A stretch of 40,272 nucleotides of DNA from Clostridiales bacterium (GTDB lineage: Bacteria; Bacillota; Sulfobacillia; Sulfobacillales; Sulfobacillaceae). The translations under genes were made by a program, and so were the position numbers. This document shows, piece after piece, positions 15,434 to 23,892 of the stretch. Each line of letters opens with the position of its first letter. The stretch's first letter is position 1. The stretch covers positions 1-40,272 of the forward strand of contig DAHXNH010000244.1 of the NCBI GenBank assembly GCA_027365485.1, written 5' to 3'. The notes under the pieces are model-generated. The model was not told the DNA's origin and made no database searches. It was given only the letters and a program-made list of their open reading frames with translations.

Positions 15434-17244
15434 GAGCCACCTCCTTGGTTGGCCTTGCGAGCAGCTTGTCTAACAACCCCCGGAGCTTGATCGGACTCAA
15501 ACAGCTTCGCCAAGTGTTCGGGCATCGGCTCTACGGGTTCTTCCCGGACTACCACGTGTCCGTCCGCCCAAGTTTGCACGAAATTGACTTTGCCCATTTC
15601 TGGCAATTCTTCGGGATAGTCGGTACGCCACTGCGCGCCACGACTCTCTTTTCGCGCCAATGCGCCACGGATGACGGCTTCGCCCAAAAGAATCAACGAT
15701 TCGACGTCAAAAACAGTGTGCCACCCCGGGTTATACGCTCGCGAACCTTGAACGGCCATGCGTTCGGCCCTCAGTCGAAGCAGTTCCAGATGCTCTAACC
15801 CGGCAGCCAACGACTCGCCGGAGCGAACGATTCCGGCATACGTAGTCATAATCTCTTGCAGTTCAGACATCATGTGGTAGGGCCGTTCTCCGTCTTGGCG
15901 GGAAAACGGGGCCAGCACTCTTCGGACTTCTTCCTCGATCTGGGCCGGTATCAGCGTCGGGTAGTCGACCGATTGGGCATACGCGAGCGCCGCCATCCCC
16001 GCCCTCCGGCCAAAGACCAGAATGTCTCCAAGCGAATTGCCTCCGAGACGGTTGGCACCGTGCAGACCGCACGCTACTTCACCCGCGGCATAAAGGCCAG
16101 GCACATTAGTCGCTTCCGTTTCCGGATCGACGCGAATTCCGCCCATCACGTAGTGTGTGGTCGGGGCCACTTCAAACGCTTCCCGAGTGATGTCGACATC
16201 AGCTAAACTTAAGAATTGCTCGTACATGCCTGGCAACTTGGCCTTAACCATGGTTGCCGGAAGATGCGAGATATCCAACCAAGCACCGCCATGAGGAGTG
16301 CCTCGTTCGGCCTGGTTTTCTTTAAAGATCGAGCGAGCGACCACATCGCGCGACGATAGCTCTTGTTGGACCGGATCGTAGCGCAGCATAAACCGCTCAT
16401 GCTTGGAATTGTAAAGCAACCCGCCTTCACCGCGAACCCCTTCGGTGACCAAAAGGCCACGAACCCCCGGCGGCCAGACCATACCGGTGGGATGGAATTG
16501 AACCATTTCGATATCCATCAATTCTGCGCCAATCCGAAACGCCAGCGCGGCCCCGTCTCCAGTACTCTCCCATGAGTTTGAGGTGACCTTGTACGCCTTG
16601 CCAAACCCTCCGGTGGCCAAGACGATGGCTTTGGCTCGAAAGACGACAAAATGGCCGTCTTCCCGATAATAGCCAAAGAGACCCGCAATTCGCCCCTCCT
16701 CGTCGGTCAGAAGCCGGGTCGTAGTGACTTCTTGAAAGATGTCCACATTTTGGTGGATGACTTTATACTGCAGCGTACGGATTAATTCTTTGCCGGTTCG
16801 GTCGCCAATGTGCGCCAGGCGCCGAAATGAGTGCGCTCCAAACGGCCGTTGCATAATCTTGCCAGCAGGAGTACGGTCAAACACCGCTCCCCAGGTTTCG
16901 AGCTCTAATACCCGGTCAGGGACTTCTTTGGCAAAAATCTCCGCGGTTCGGTACTGGTTAATGAAATGGCCGCTCTTCATGGTGTCGTAGAAGTGCGTGT
17001 CCCAACTGTCATCGGAATCGACGTTGCCCAGGGATGCGGCCACCCCCCCTTCGGCCATGACGGTATGTGCTTTGCCTAACAAGGATTTAGAAATCACTGC
17101 CACTCGGGCCGTACCCTCGGAGGCAGCAATGGCGGCTCGGAGGCCAGCTCCGCCCGCACCCACGACGACCACATCGTAGTCATGGGTTTCAATCGTGTCT
17201 AGATTGACCGGTGATAAGCCAGAGGATTGTCTGTTTTCGCTCAT
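15430..17244 (-). CDS. sdhA: Succinate dehydrogenase/fumarate reductase flavoprotein subunit
   Basis: This 604-residue subunit oxidises succinate to fumarate in the TCA cycle and respiratory chain. The dinucleotide-binding motif VVVGAGGAGLRAAIAASEG is near residue 26. KAHTVMAEGGVAASLG holds the His expected to carry covalent FAD. MVQFHPTGM, EGVRGEGG, THYVMGGIRVDPET and GLYAAGEVACGLHGANRLGG are active-site and FAD-binding signatures. The start is 1 bp after the sdhC stop and the stop overlaps sdhB. Confidence 0.96.
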   Translation of the reverse strand: MSENRQSSGLSPVNLDTIETHDYDVVVVGAGGAGLRAAIAASEGTARVAVISKSLLGKAHTVMAEGGVAASLGNVDSDDSWDTHFYDTMKSGHFINQYRTAEIFAKEVPDRVLELETWGAVFDRTPAGKIMQRPFGAHSFRRLAHIGDRTGKELIRTLQYKVIHQNVDIFQEVTTTRLLTDEEGRIAGLFGYYREDGHFVVFRAKAIVLATGGFGKAYKVTSNSWESTGDGAALAFRIGAELMDIEMVQFHPTGMVWPPGVRGLLVTEGVRGEGGLLYNSKHERFMLRYDPVQQELSSRDVVARSIFKENQAERGTPHGGAWLDISHLPATMVKAKLPGMYEQFLSLADVDITREAFEVAPTTHYVMGGIRVDPETEATNVPGLYAAGEVACGLHGANRLGGNSLGDILVFGRRAGMAALAYAQSVDYPTLIPAQIEEEVRRVLAPFSRQDGERPYHMMSELQEIMTTYAGIVRSGESLAAGLEHLELLRLRAERMAVQGSRAYNPGWHTVFDVESLILLGEAVIRGALARKESRGAQWRTDYPEELPEMGKVNFVQTWADGHVVVREEPVEPMPEHLAKLFESDQAPGVVRQAARKANQGGGS

Positions 17245-17245
17245 G

Positions 17246-18019
17246 TTAAAAGAACCTCACATCGTGGATAACGCCCATGATGAGCAGGCGCACATAAAGA
17301 TCGACCACCCAGACCGAAAATAACGAGGCCCAGGCCCAACTCCCGTGGCGTTGGTTCCACCGCGACACCTTCGTCCACAGGGTATAGCTGGTTGTCGCTT
17401 TGCCGGCATTAGGCCCAAACGCGCAAGAATTACAATCTTTGCCGCCTCCAACCAAATGTCGAAAAGCGTGGCACGAAAAAGTATACAAGGTGAGGAAAAT
17501 AGCATTGACAAGCATCAAAAGGGAACCCAAATGCACTGCAAAACCATGGGTAAAGAAAAACGCCTGCACCGTATCTTTCCATAGAAAGATCAGGACGATG
17601 ACCGCCAGATACCAAAAATAGCGATGGAGATTGGTCCACGAAAACGGGAATCGACTTTCTCCGGTATAGCGGCGGCCCGTTGGTTCCGGTGAGGCGCAGG
17701 CCGACGGATGCCAAAACCAGGCCCGGTTGTATTCCTTGCGGTAATAGTAACAGGTGCCTCGAAACAAAAACGGGATCCACACCACAGGGAAAGCGATAAA
17801 AGATTTCATACCAAACCATCGGCCGACCTGCGGAGAAAAAAATGGAGACACATAATTTCCGTAAACCCCGTTGTTATGGAAGAAGACTTCCCATAGGGAA
17901 TACAAGACAAATAATCCGAAGACTACTGCGGTGACCGTCGGTTCGAGCCAAAGGCGCGGAGCCCGTTGGCGCCGGGCGGGACCGGCGTTGCGAGTTTCAC
18001 GCGGTAACGGTTGAGCCAT
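17246..18019 (-). CDS. sdhC: Succinate dehydrogenase membrane subunit, actinobacterial type
   Basis: This 257-residue protein anchors SdhAB and passes electrons to quinone. It has five hydrophobic stretches (about 29-47, 72-88, 133-147, 164-183, 230-250). The middle segment YYYRKEYNRAWFWHPSACA and RYTGESRFPFSWTNLHRYF resembles the single-subunit anchors of actinobacterial complexes rather than the Bacillus SdhC. His132, His158 and His163 are possible haem ligands. The stretch SCHAFRHLVGGGKDCNSC puts His184, His188, Cys196 and Cys199 at a membrane boundary, an arrangement suited to binding a metal or iron-sulfur cluster. GAGGGGGAGC precedes the ATG. It is the first gene of the operon. Confidence 0.88.
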   Translation of the reverse strand: MAQPLPRETRNAGPARRQRAPRLWLEPTVTAVVFGLFVLYSLWEVFFHNNGVYGNYVSPFFSPQVGRWFGMKSFIAFPVVWIPFLFRGTCYYYRKEYNRAWFWHPSACASPEPTGRRYTGESRFPFSWTNLHRYFWYLAVIVLIFLWKDTVQAFFFTHGFAVHLGSLLMLVNAIFLTLYTFSCHAFRHLVGGGKDCNSCAFGPNAGKATTSYTLWTKVSRWNQRHGSWAWASLFSVWVVDLYVRLLIMGVIHDVRFF

Positions 18020-18095
18020 AAATAAATGCTCCCCCTCTGCTTAACTTTTGTAGAGTCCGATCGCAGGGCGCGGGCGAACTCTTGGAACTATGGTC

Positions 18096-18123
18096 AGTAT
18101 AGCGCATTCAAGGCCATGCTCAA
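18096..18123 (-). promoter_or_regulatory. Predicted sdh operon promoter
   Basis: On the minus strand, TTGAGC (18118-18123), a 16-bp spacer and TATACT (18096-18101) resemble a sigma-A promoter. It lies about 77 bp upstream of the sdhC start. Confidence 0.6.
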
Positions 18124-18169
18124 TTTCGCAAAAAACACGCACAAGATTCATTTAATTCTGCGAGCATTG

Positions 18170-19456
18170 TCATTTTCGCTGTTCGCGCCAGGCCGCCAGT
18201 CGTCTTTTGATTTCTGCTTCCCGGCCGTTGGCACTGGGCTGATAAAGTTCCAGCGGCAGCATCTCGGAAGAGACATGAGGGTCGGGAAGAAAGTGACCCG
18301 GGGCGTCGTGAGGATAGCGATACGGTTTTTTTATCTTGGGATTGTAGTGACGGTCGCGCAGTTCTTCAGGCACGGGTGAATTCGGCCATTTTTTGAGTGC
18401 GTGGTCGAGGGCGTCCAACGCCGCGACCACGGCGTTGGACTTGGGAGCGGTCGCTACATAAAGGACCGCCTCCGCCATCGGGATTCTGGCCTCTGGCAGA
18501 CCCACGTGGGTGAGGGCGGCATAGGCCGACTCGGCAACCAGGAGGGCGGCCGGATCGGCCAGCCCGACGTCTTCTGCCGCGTGCACGACCACTCGCCGCA
18601 TAATAAACGCGGGGTCTTCGCCGCCGGCCAAAAGGCGGCCAAACCAATACAACGCCGCGTCCGGATCTGAGCCACGCATGCTTTTAATAAAGGCCGAGGT
18701 TAAGTCGTAATGCCGATCCCCCCGATCATGGTAATGGGGAGCTTCTGCCCACAAGCTGTCTAACACGCTTTGACTCAAGTGCATGGTATCTAAGCACATG
18801 GTGCCTAGCCGTTCGAGAATGTTTAGAGCCAAACGGGCGTCGCCGCCAGAACGTTGCGCAATCTCCGCGAAGATCGTGTCGTCCATCGTGGCGGACGCAC
18901 TCAACCAATCTTCTCTTCGGTTCCAGGCGCGACCTAAGATGGAGATGATGGCGGCTTCGGATAGAGAGTGAAATTCTACCAGAATACAACGAGAGATGAG
19001 CGCAGAATTCAATGCGATCCAAGGATTCTCGGTGGTAGCGCCAATCAAGGCTACTGTCCCGTTCTCCACGGCAGGGAGCAAAACGTCCTGTTGCGCTTTA
19101 TTGAATCGGTGAATCTCGTCCAAAAAGACGACGGTACCACGATTAAGCAAATCGCGCCGTTCCTTGGCTGCTTGAATCAAGCGCTTGACTTCAGGCACCC
19201 CGGTTTCGACTGCGGACAGCGGAATGAAGGTCGCATCCCAAGATGCCGCCAACAGTTGCGCGGTGGTAGTCTTTCCGGTCCCTGGAGGTCCATAAAAAAT
19301 GCTGGAAAGTACTTTATGGCTTCGAATCATGGCGCTTAAGCTGCCGTGGCCACCGACCAAGGATTCTTGGCCGACGATCTCTTCGAGGGTAGTGGGTCGC
19401 ATTTTCCAAGCCAATGGCTGATCGTGATGGTCATGTTCGAAGCCGTGAGTCGTCAT
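18170..19456 (-). CDS. rarA: Replication-associated recombination protein A
   Basis: This 428-residue AAA+ ATPase of the MgsA/WRNIP1 family acts at stalled replication forks. It shows [15 protein letters not shown] at the N-terminus, Walker [17 protein letters not shown], Walker [17 protein letters not shown], sensor 1 [13 protein letters not shown] and the C-terminal signature [20 protein letters not shown] (DLTSAF here), then EDVGLADP. The ATG overlaps the end of the threonine aldolase gene by 4 bp. The position between 6S RNA and the Rrf2 gene matches Bacillus gene order. Confidence 0.95.
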   Translation of the reverse strand: MTTHGFEHDHHDQPLAWKMRPTTLEEIVGQESLVGGHGSLSAMIRSHKVLSSIFYGPPGTGKTTTAQLLAASWDATFIPLSAVETGVPEVKRLIQAAKERRDLLNRGTVVFLDEIHRFNKAQQDVLLPAVENGTVALIGATTENPWIALNSALISRCILVEFHSLSEAAIISILGRAWNRREDWLSASATMDDTIFAEIAQRSGGDARLALNILERLGTMCLDTMHLSQSVLDSLWAEAPHYHDRGDRHYDLTSAFIKSMRGSDPDAALYWFGRLLAGGEDPAFIMRRVVVHAAEDVGLADPAALLVAESAYAALTHVGLPEARIPMAEAVLYVATAPKSNAVVAALDALDHALKKWPNSPVPEELRDRHYNPKIKKPYRYPHDAPGHFLPDPHVSSEMLPLELYQPSANGREAEIKRRLAAWREQRK

Positions 19457-20472
19457 GGAGCAATCGATCCCAAAATGGTAATGGCCCGTTCGATTGCCGC
19501 TTCGTTGAGGTCGCGATGGGTGACGAGACGAATTAGTTGGCTTCCCATTTGCGTCGCCAACACCCCCAAGCGTTTGAACTGCAGGATCTGGTCTTCCGCG
19601 GGGACCGCGGTGCGGATAAAGAGCATGTTCGTGGGTATTTCGGGTACGACCAGATCAAATCCCATGGCTTCCAGAGCCACTTTCAGCTTGCGAGCGCGGC
19701 GATGATCCTCGACTAACAGCGCTGGTCCTTCTTCCAGAGCGACCAACCCCGCCGCAGCCAAGATGCCGGCTTGGCGCATTCCCCCGCCTAAGGACTTTCG
19801 GTACCGTCGCGCCTGATCCACGAACGACCGAGTGCCAGCGAGGATCGACCCCACAGGTGCGCCTAAGCCTTTAGAAAGGCACAACGAAACCGAATCCGCC
19901 GGGCCTGCCAAAAGCGCCACCGGCTGGTTCAGAGCGATCGATGCGTTATACAGCCTCGCCCCATCGATGTGCACTCTGAGACCGAGTTGGTGTGCACATT
20001 GGCTCACCGAAAGGATCCGGTCTAAACTTATCGCGGCGCCGCCGGCTCGATTGTGCGTGTTTTCAAGAAGTACCAACCGAGGTCGGGGATGGTGGATATT
20101 GGCTGGGCGAACGGCATCTGCCAGATCTTGCGCTGAAAAATACCCGTCGGGTCCGTTCAGCAAATTAAACGTTGCTCCTGACCACATCGCCGCCGCACCG
20201 GCCTCATAATAGTAGGCATGGCTGTCACGATGAATGAAAATCTCGTCGCCGCGATGGGTATGGGTTAAAATTGCAATTTGATTGGCCATGGTTCCACTCG
20301 GCACAAACAATGACGCTTCCTTGCCCAATACCATGGCTGCTGTGCTCTCGAGTTGTTGGACCGTAGGGTCTTCGCCATAGACATCATCTCCCACCTCGGC
20401 TTGAGCCATGGCCTGGCGCATGGCCGGGGATGGCTTGGTCACCGTGTCTGACCGTAGGTCGATGTCGTTCAT
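19453..20472 (-). CDS. ltaE: Low-specificity L-threonine aldolase
   Basis: This 339-residue PLP enzyme of the beta-eliminating lyase family cleaves L-threonine or allo-threonine to glycine and acetaldehyde. [35 protein letters not shown] and [12 protein letters not shown] are the family's N-terminal signatures. [12 protein letters not shown] holds the Asp that binds the PLP nitrogen. [14 protein letters not shown] holds the Schiff-base Lys. The ATG lies 1 bp beyond the thioredoxin stop. Its place between trxA and rarA seems lineage-specific. Confidence 0.93.
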   Translation of the reverse strand: MNDIDLRSDTVTKPSPAMRQAMAQAEVGDDVYGEDPTVQQLESTAAMVLGKEASLFVPSGTMANQIAILTHTHRGDEIFIHRDSHAYYYEAGAAAMWSGATFNLLNGPDGYFSAQDLADAVRPANIHHPRPRLVLLENTHNRAGGAAISLDRILSVSQCAHQLGLRVHIDGARLYNASIALNQPVALLAGPADSVSLCLSKGLGAPVGSILAGTRSFVDQARRYRKSLGGGMRQAGILAAAGLVALEEGPALLVEDHRRARKLKVALEAMGFDLVVPEIPTNMLFIRTAVPAEDQILQFKRLGVLATQMGSQLIRLVTHRDLNEAAIERAITILGSIAP

Positions 20473-20473
20473 T

Positions 20474-20794
20474 TTAAAGCCCCAGCCGCTGACTTAATTG
20501 CGCTTTAGGTAACGCCCCGACCACTCGGTTGGTTTCTTGGCCATGGTCAAAGCGAATAAGCGTCGGGATACTCCGCACGCCATAGCGTTCTGCTAAAGCA
20601 GAATTTTCGTCGACATTCACTTTAGCCACGAGGACTCCGCCGGATTGCTCTTGGGCAATTTCTTCCAGCAAGGGAGTGACCATGCGGCAGGGAACGCACC
20701 ATGAGGCCCAAAAATCCACTACAACCGGGACATCCGCATTTTCAACCACACTGCCAAAATTTTCTTGACTCACAATCACCACATTATCACCCAT
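20474..20794 (-). CDS. trxA: Thioredoxin
   Basis: This is a 106-residue thioredoxin from ATG 20794, preceded by GGGAGG at suitable spacing. A frame opening at 20908 would add 38 residues that run into the 6S RNA terminator, so it was rejected. The active site is WCVPC (Cys33, Cys36) in place of the usual [14 protein letters not shown] and the cis-proline loop SIPTLIRF are standard. It reduces protein disulfides and would be recycled by a reductase such as the product of trxB at 37713-38648. It leads the trxA-ltaE-rarA operon. Confidence 0.93.
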   Translation of the reverse strand: MGDNVVIVSQENFGSVVENADVPVVVDFWASWCVPCRMVTPLLEEIAQEQSGGVLVAKVNVDENSALAERYGVRSIPTLIRFDHGQETNRVVGALPKAQLSQRLGL

Positions 20795-20854
20795 TGACGT
20801 AACCTCCCAATTTAACTTCATCATATCAGGGAAGTAGTGCCTACACAATCCACG

Positions 20855-20884
20855 AAAAGAGGACACAGATTGCTCTGTGTCCTC
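20855..20884 (-). terminator. Terminator of the 6S RNA transcript
   Basis: GAGGACACAG (20859-20868) pairs perfectly with CTGTGTCCTC (20875-20884) around a 6-nt loop. On the minus strand it is followed by TTTTC. The T-run is short, but the stem is strong. Confidence 0.7.
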
Positions 20885-21080
20885 CGTTCCCACTGTGCCG
20901 TAACTCACCGACGTTTTGAACCTGCCTCTGGGCAGGTGGGCACCTCCCGTTGATTTTCGAAGTCCCCAACACCACTTTTGGTGGGGGCTGGACGGCCATC
21001 AACCTCGGGATCAGGTTCCCTATGTTTTGGTGTTGGCTCAAAACATATCGGCTCGGATTCGCGTACACCGCAGGTCCCTT
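20855..21080 (-). ncRNA. ssrS: 6S RNA candidate
   Basis: This transcript of about 225 nt has its own promoter and intrinsic terminator. It carries GAGCCGATAT (21045-21054), which also occurs in E. coli 6S RNA. Nested closing pairs join 5' GTGT, TCCG, GCCG with 3' CGGC, CGGA, ACAC. The apical arm pairs GTTGAT with ATCAAC and ends in a CACC/GGTG hairpin. ACCTGCC/GGCAGGT (20920-20937) forms the small hairpin typical of the 3' side of the central bubble. An extra ATGTTTTG/CAAAACAT hairpin sits on the 5' side. 6S RNA binds sigma-A RNA polymerase in stationary phase. In Bacillus the bsrA gene lies between the aspS region and rarA, as here. Both ends are estimates. Confidence 0.75.
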
Positions 21081-21086
21081 GGCGTC

Positions 21087-21115
21087 ATTATAGGTCAGAC
21101 AGCATGCAACTGCAA
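21087..21115 (-). promoter_or_regulatory. Promoter of the 6S RNA candidate
   Basis: On the minus strand, TTGCAG (21110-21115), a 17-bp spacer and a perfect TATAAT (21087-21092) give one of the best sigma-A promoters in the window. Transcription would start near 21080. Confidence 0.75.
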
Positions 21116-21126
21116 CTTGATAATCC

Positions 21127-21163
21127 TTCCTGGGAAAAGACACGGTACGTCTTTTCCCAGGAA
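21127..21163 (-). terminator. Perfect 15-bp hairpin after the DUF3243 gene
   Basis: TTCCTGGGAAAAGAC (21127-21141) pairs with its exact complement (21149-21163) around a 7-nt loop. It starts 13 bp after the upstream gene's stop and ends 11 bp before the 6S -35 element. No T-run follows, so it may stop read-through into the 6S RNA gene by another route. Confidence 0.55.
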
Positions 21164-21176
21164 GCCGAGCCACTAC

Positions 21177-21431
21177 TTACTGGAGGTTTTGGTCCTCCTC
21201 CTTGGCCATGTCTGTCACCATATGCGCCAGAGCCTTCTTTTGCTTGGGCCCGGCAGCCTGCCAGACATGCTTGGCCAGTCGATCTTGGGCCGATTGCGGC
21301 TCAACATCCGACTGCAGCATGGCATCGCCCATTTCGATGATGTCGGAATGGACATCGTTGGATCCGTTTTGCAGTCGTTCCCGTACCTTCGACTTCAAAT
21401 CTTGAAACGACGATGGCACTTCCTTGGTCAT
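21177..21431 (-). CDS. Small DUF3243-like protein
   Basis: This is an 84-residue protein from ATG 21431, preceded by GAGGAGGG; a frame opening at 21470 lacks such a site. It is helical and highly charged: FQDLKSKVRERLQNG, DIIEMGDAMLQSDVEP, LAKHVWQAAGPKQKKALAHM. The pattern of an N-terminal helix, a V-x-P turn and a C-terminal L-x-x-x-W helix resembles DUF3243 (YmfJ) of Bacillus, but identity cannot be measured here. No Cys, signal or membrane segment. It stands alone between the 6S RNA and the divergent holin-like gene. Confidence 0.6.
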   Translation of the reverse strand: MTKEVPSSFQDLKSKVRERLQNGSNDVHSDIIEMGDAMLQSDVEPQSAQDRLAKHVWQAAGPKQKKALAHMVTDMAKEEDQNLQ

Positions 21432-21622
21432 TCCAATCCCTCCTCGGTCAATTACCACACGAAGCCGCAAAGAGAACGGTTGACTTGCGGTGAAGATTGG
21501 GAGGCGACGGGCGGTGATGTCCCGCTGTCCACCCCACCTCCAGTGTGCTCCGAAGGACCGAAACTATAAGGGATATTTTTTGATGAGAGTCAACACACTA
21601 GCCAAGAAAGGAGAGACGATCG

Positions 21623-21955
21623 ATGAATATTTTAGGAACCGCGGTTCGTTTTATTGTGTCTGCCTTGGTGCTGATGCTCATCGGCTATGTGGTTCCAGGA
21701 TTTTCGCACATCGGCTTGTGGTCTGCCCTTTTGGCGGCCGTAGTCATCGCCGTGGCAGGGTATATTTTAGAATCGCTCTTTGGCAAGGCCGTTTCCCCGT
21801 ACGGCCGAGGGGTGGTCGGGTTTTTGATTTCAGCCGCGGTGATTTACATGGCTCAATTGGTCGTGCCAGGTCTACACGTCACGATTCTGGGAGCGCTGAT
21901 TGCCGCATTCGTGATCGGTATCATCGACCTTTTTATCCCTACCGCCGTGCGATAA
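21623..21955 (+). CDS. Phage holin family IV membrane protein (YvlD-like)
   Basis: This 110-residue protein has four hydrophobic helices (about 7-24, 32-50, 63-81, 85-104) and the family pattern FIVSALVLMLIGYVVPGF and AAFVIGIIDLFIP. Despite the name, chromosomal members are not lysis proteins; some are linked to envelope stress. An AAGAAAGGAGAG ribosome site precedes the ATG. It is an isolated plus-strand gene, divergent from the DUF3243 gene and convergent with aspS. Confidence 0.8.
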   Translation: MNILGTAVRFIVSALVLMLIGYVVPGFSHIGLWSALLAAVVIAVAGYILESLFGKAVSPYGRGVVGFLISAAVIYMAQLVVPGLHVTILGALIAAFVIGIIDLFIPTAVR

Positions 21956-21975
21956 CGGTTAACAGCCTAGCTGGT

Positions 21976-22043
21976 CCCAAGAGCTGTCCTCACACCCCAT
22001 CGAGTCACGTGCTTGGCTGGTATGGTCGAAGGACAGCCTTGGG
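21976..22043. terminator. Long inverted repeat between convergent genes
   Basis: CCCAAG plus CTGTCCT (21976-21990) pairs with AGGACAG plus CTTGGG (22030-22043) around a 39-nt loop. An outer CCTAGC/GCTAGG pair (about 21965 and 22063) may extend it. It lies between the stops of the holin-like gene and aspS and could act in both directions. There is no T-run. Confidence 0.4.
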
Positions 22044-22064
22044 CTTAGCGATTTGTGGTCAGCG

Positions 22065-23798
22065 CTAGGGAGTTTCCAGTTTTAAGCCAAGTTCATGTAG
22101 CTGAGTGGAATCAACGGGACTCGGGGCGTCCATGAGTGGATCGGAGCCTTTGGCGGTTTTGGGAAATGCAATGACTTCGCGAAGACTCTTCGCTCCGGCC
22201 ATCAGCATAATCAACCGGTCGATGCCGAAGGCAATCCCAGCGTGCGGTGGGGCGCCATATTGAAAGGCGTCAACTAAAAACCCGAATTTGGTGTTGATTT
22301 CGTCTTGGCTCAGCCCCAAGACGCCAAAAATTTGTCGCTGCCAATCGGGACGATGAATACGAACGCTTCCCGAAGCCAACTCTACGCCGTTTAAGACGAC
22401 GTCGTATGCCTGTGAGCGCACCGATAGGGGGTCACTGGCGATGCGTTCCCAGTCCTCTCCGTGGGGCATTGTGAAGGGATGGTGCGCCGACACGATGCGA
22501 CCCTGGTCGTCGGACCACTCAAACAAGGGGAAGTCGGTTACCCAAAGAAATTTCCATCCCGAGTCCATTTTCGAAAACTGTTGAGCAGCCAGCAATCTCA
22601 ATTGGCCCGCCAGTGAAAAAGTCTCGTCTCGATTCCCAGCCAGCACAAACAATACGTCTCCGACGGCCAAGTTGGCGGCTTTTGCCAGGACGGCCAAGAC
22701 CTCATCACCTAAGGCCTTGACGTTGGTGCGGATCGAATCCGTTCCTTGCACCAACCAGATCAACCCGGCAGCGCCCAAGTCTTTAGCCCCTTTGACCATA
22801 TCATCTAATTGCTTGCGACTCGGGTTAGGCCCGCGCACGACCGCCCCGACTACGGTCTCCGCTGCCGAAAACACAGGGAACGTACTAGCCCGCACTTTGT
22901 CGGTCAGATGGATCAATGCCTCTCCTGCGCGCAAATCTGGTTTGTCGCTACCGTACCCGTCCATCGCCTGCTGCCACGTCAAGCGAGGAAATGGGTCGAG
23001 ATCAACGGCCATCGTCTGGGAAAAGACGTAGCGGATCATGGTTTCCATTAACTGTAAGACATCTTCCTGGCTGACAAAGGCCATCTCAACATCGACCTGG
23101 GTGAACTCGGGTTGTCGATCAGCGCGAAGGTCTTCGTCCCGAAAGACCTTAGCAATTTGATAATAGCGGTCAAATCCAGCGACCATGAGCAATTGTTTAA
23201 AGATTTGAGGACTCTGGGGCAACGCATAAAAGCTTCCCGGTTGCGTTCTGCTAGGCACCAAAAAGTCGCGGGCTCCTTCGGGCGTGGACCGAGCCAATTG
23301 GGGCGTTTCGACATCCAGAAAGTGGTGCTGATGGAAAAATTCTCGCACGGACCAGACGACCCGATCGCGCAATTCAAAGTTTTTTAGTAGACTGGGGCGG
23401 CGTAAATCCAGGTATCGATACTTTAGACGCAACAGTTCGTCAACACTGTCCGCATCCTGCAAAGTAAAGGGTGGCACCTTCGATTCCGCAAGCACGTCGA
23501 GCCGAAGCGGTACGACCTCCACTTCTCCCGAATAAAGATCGGGGTTGGTCATGCCTTTCGGACGGAGGCGAACTCTTCCTAAGACCGAAATCACGTATTC
23601 CGGGCGCAAGTGATCGGCTTCGACGAACAAATCACCCTGATTGGGTTCGACGACCACTTGGACCAAGCCGGTCCGGTCTCTAAGGTCAAGAAAAATGATG
23701 CCGCCATGGTCGCGCCGACGGTGCACCCATCCGGCGATTTCCACCTCCTGGTTCTCTAGACCCTTATCGATTTGATTGGCGTAATGGGTTCGATACAT
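22065..23798 (-). CDS. aspS: Aspartate--tRNA ligase, probably non-discriminating
   Basis: This is a 577-residue bacterial-type class IIb synthetase with the GAD insertion. The start is ATG 23798, after GGAGAGAGGGA; an upstream in-frame extension lacks homology. The anticodon-binding domain reads GWVHRRRDHGGIIFLDLRD. The core includes YLDLRRPSL, PEGARDFLVPSR, QIAKVFRDEDLRADRQPEFTQ and the motif 3 GIAFGIDRLIMLM. The HRRRDHGG sequence and the downstream RPKGMTNPDLYSG resemble AspRS enzymes that charge both tRNA Asp and tRNA Asn; discriminating enzymes have RRRDLG. That would require GatCAB for Asn-tRNA. hisS ends 94 bp upstream. Confidence 0.95.
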   Translation of the reverse strand: MYRTHYANQIDKGLENQEVEIAGWVHRRRDHGGIIFLDLRDRTGLVQVVVEPNQGDLFVEADHLRPEYVISVLGRVRLRPKGMTNPDLYSGEVEVVPLRLDVLAESKVPPFTLQDADSVDELLRLKYRYLDLRRPSLLKNFELRDRVVWSVREFFHQHHFLDVETPQLARSTPEGARDFLVPSRTQPGSFYALPQSPQIFKQLLMVAGFDRYYQIAKVFRDEDLRADRQPEFTQVDVEMAFVSQEDVLQLMETMIRYVFSQTMAVDLDPFPRLTWQQAMDGYGSDKPDLRAGEALIHLTDKVRASTFPVFSAAETVVGAVVRGPNPSRKQLDDMVKGAKDLGAAGLIWLVQGTDSIRTNVKALGDEVLAVLAKAANLAVGDVLFVLAGNRDETFSLAGQLRLLAAQQFSKMDSGWKFLWVTDFPLFEWSDDQGRIVSAHHPFTMPHGEDWERIASDPLSVRSQAYDVVLNGVELASGSVRIHRPDWQRQIFGVLGLSQDEINTKFGFLVDAFQYGAPPHAGIAFGIDRLIMLMAGAKSLREVIAFPKTAKGSDPLMDAPSPVDSTQLHELGLKLETP

Positions 23799-23892
23799 TT
23801 GGTCCCTCTCTCCTCTGCTCCCGAAGTCGTTCTCCCAGATTGGGTGATTTGTCATTGGTTGGCCCCGCTCAAGTGTTACTGGCCTTCTTGCC

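Noticed and set aside
20795..20908. N-terminal extension of thioredoxin
   Set aside because: It runs through the 6S terminator, and a good ribosome site precedes the internal ATG at 20794.
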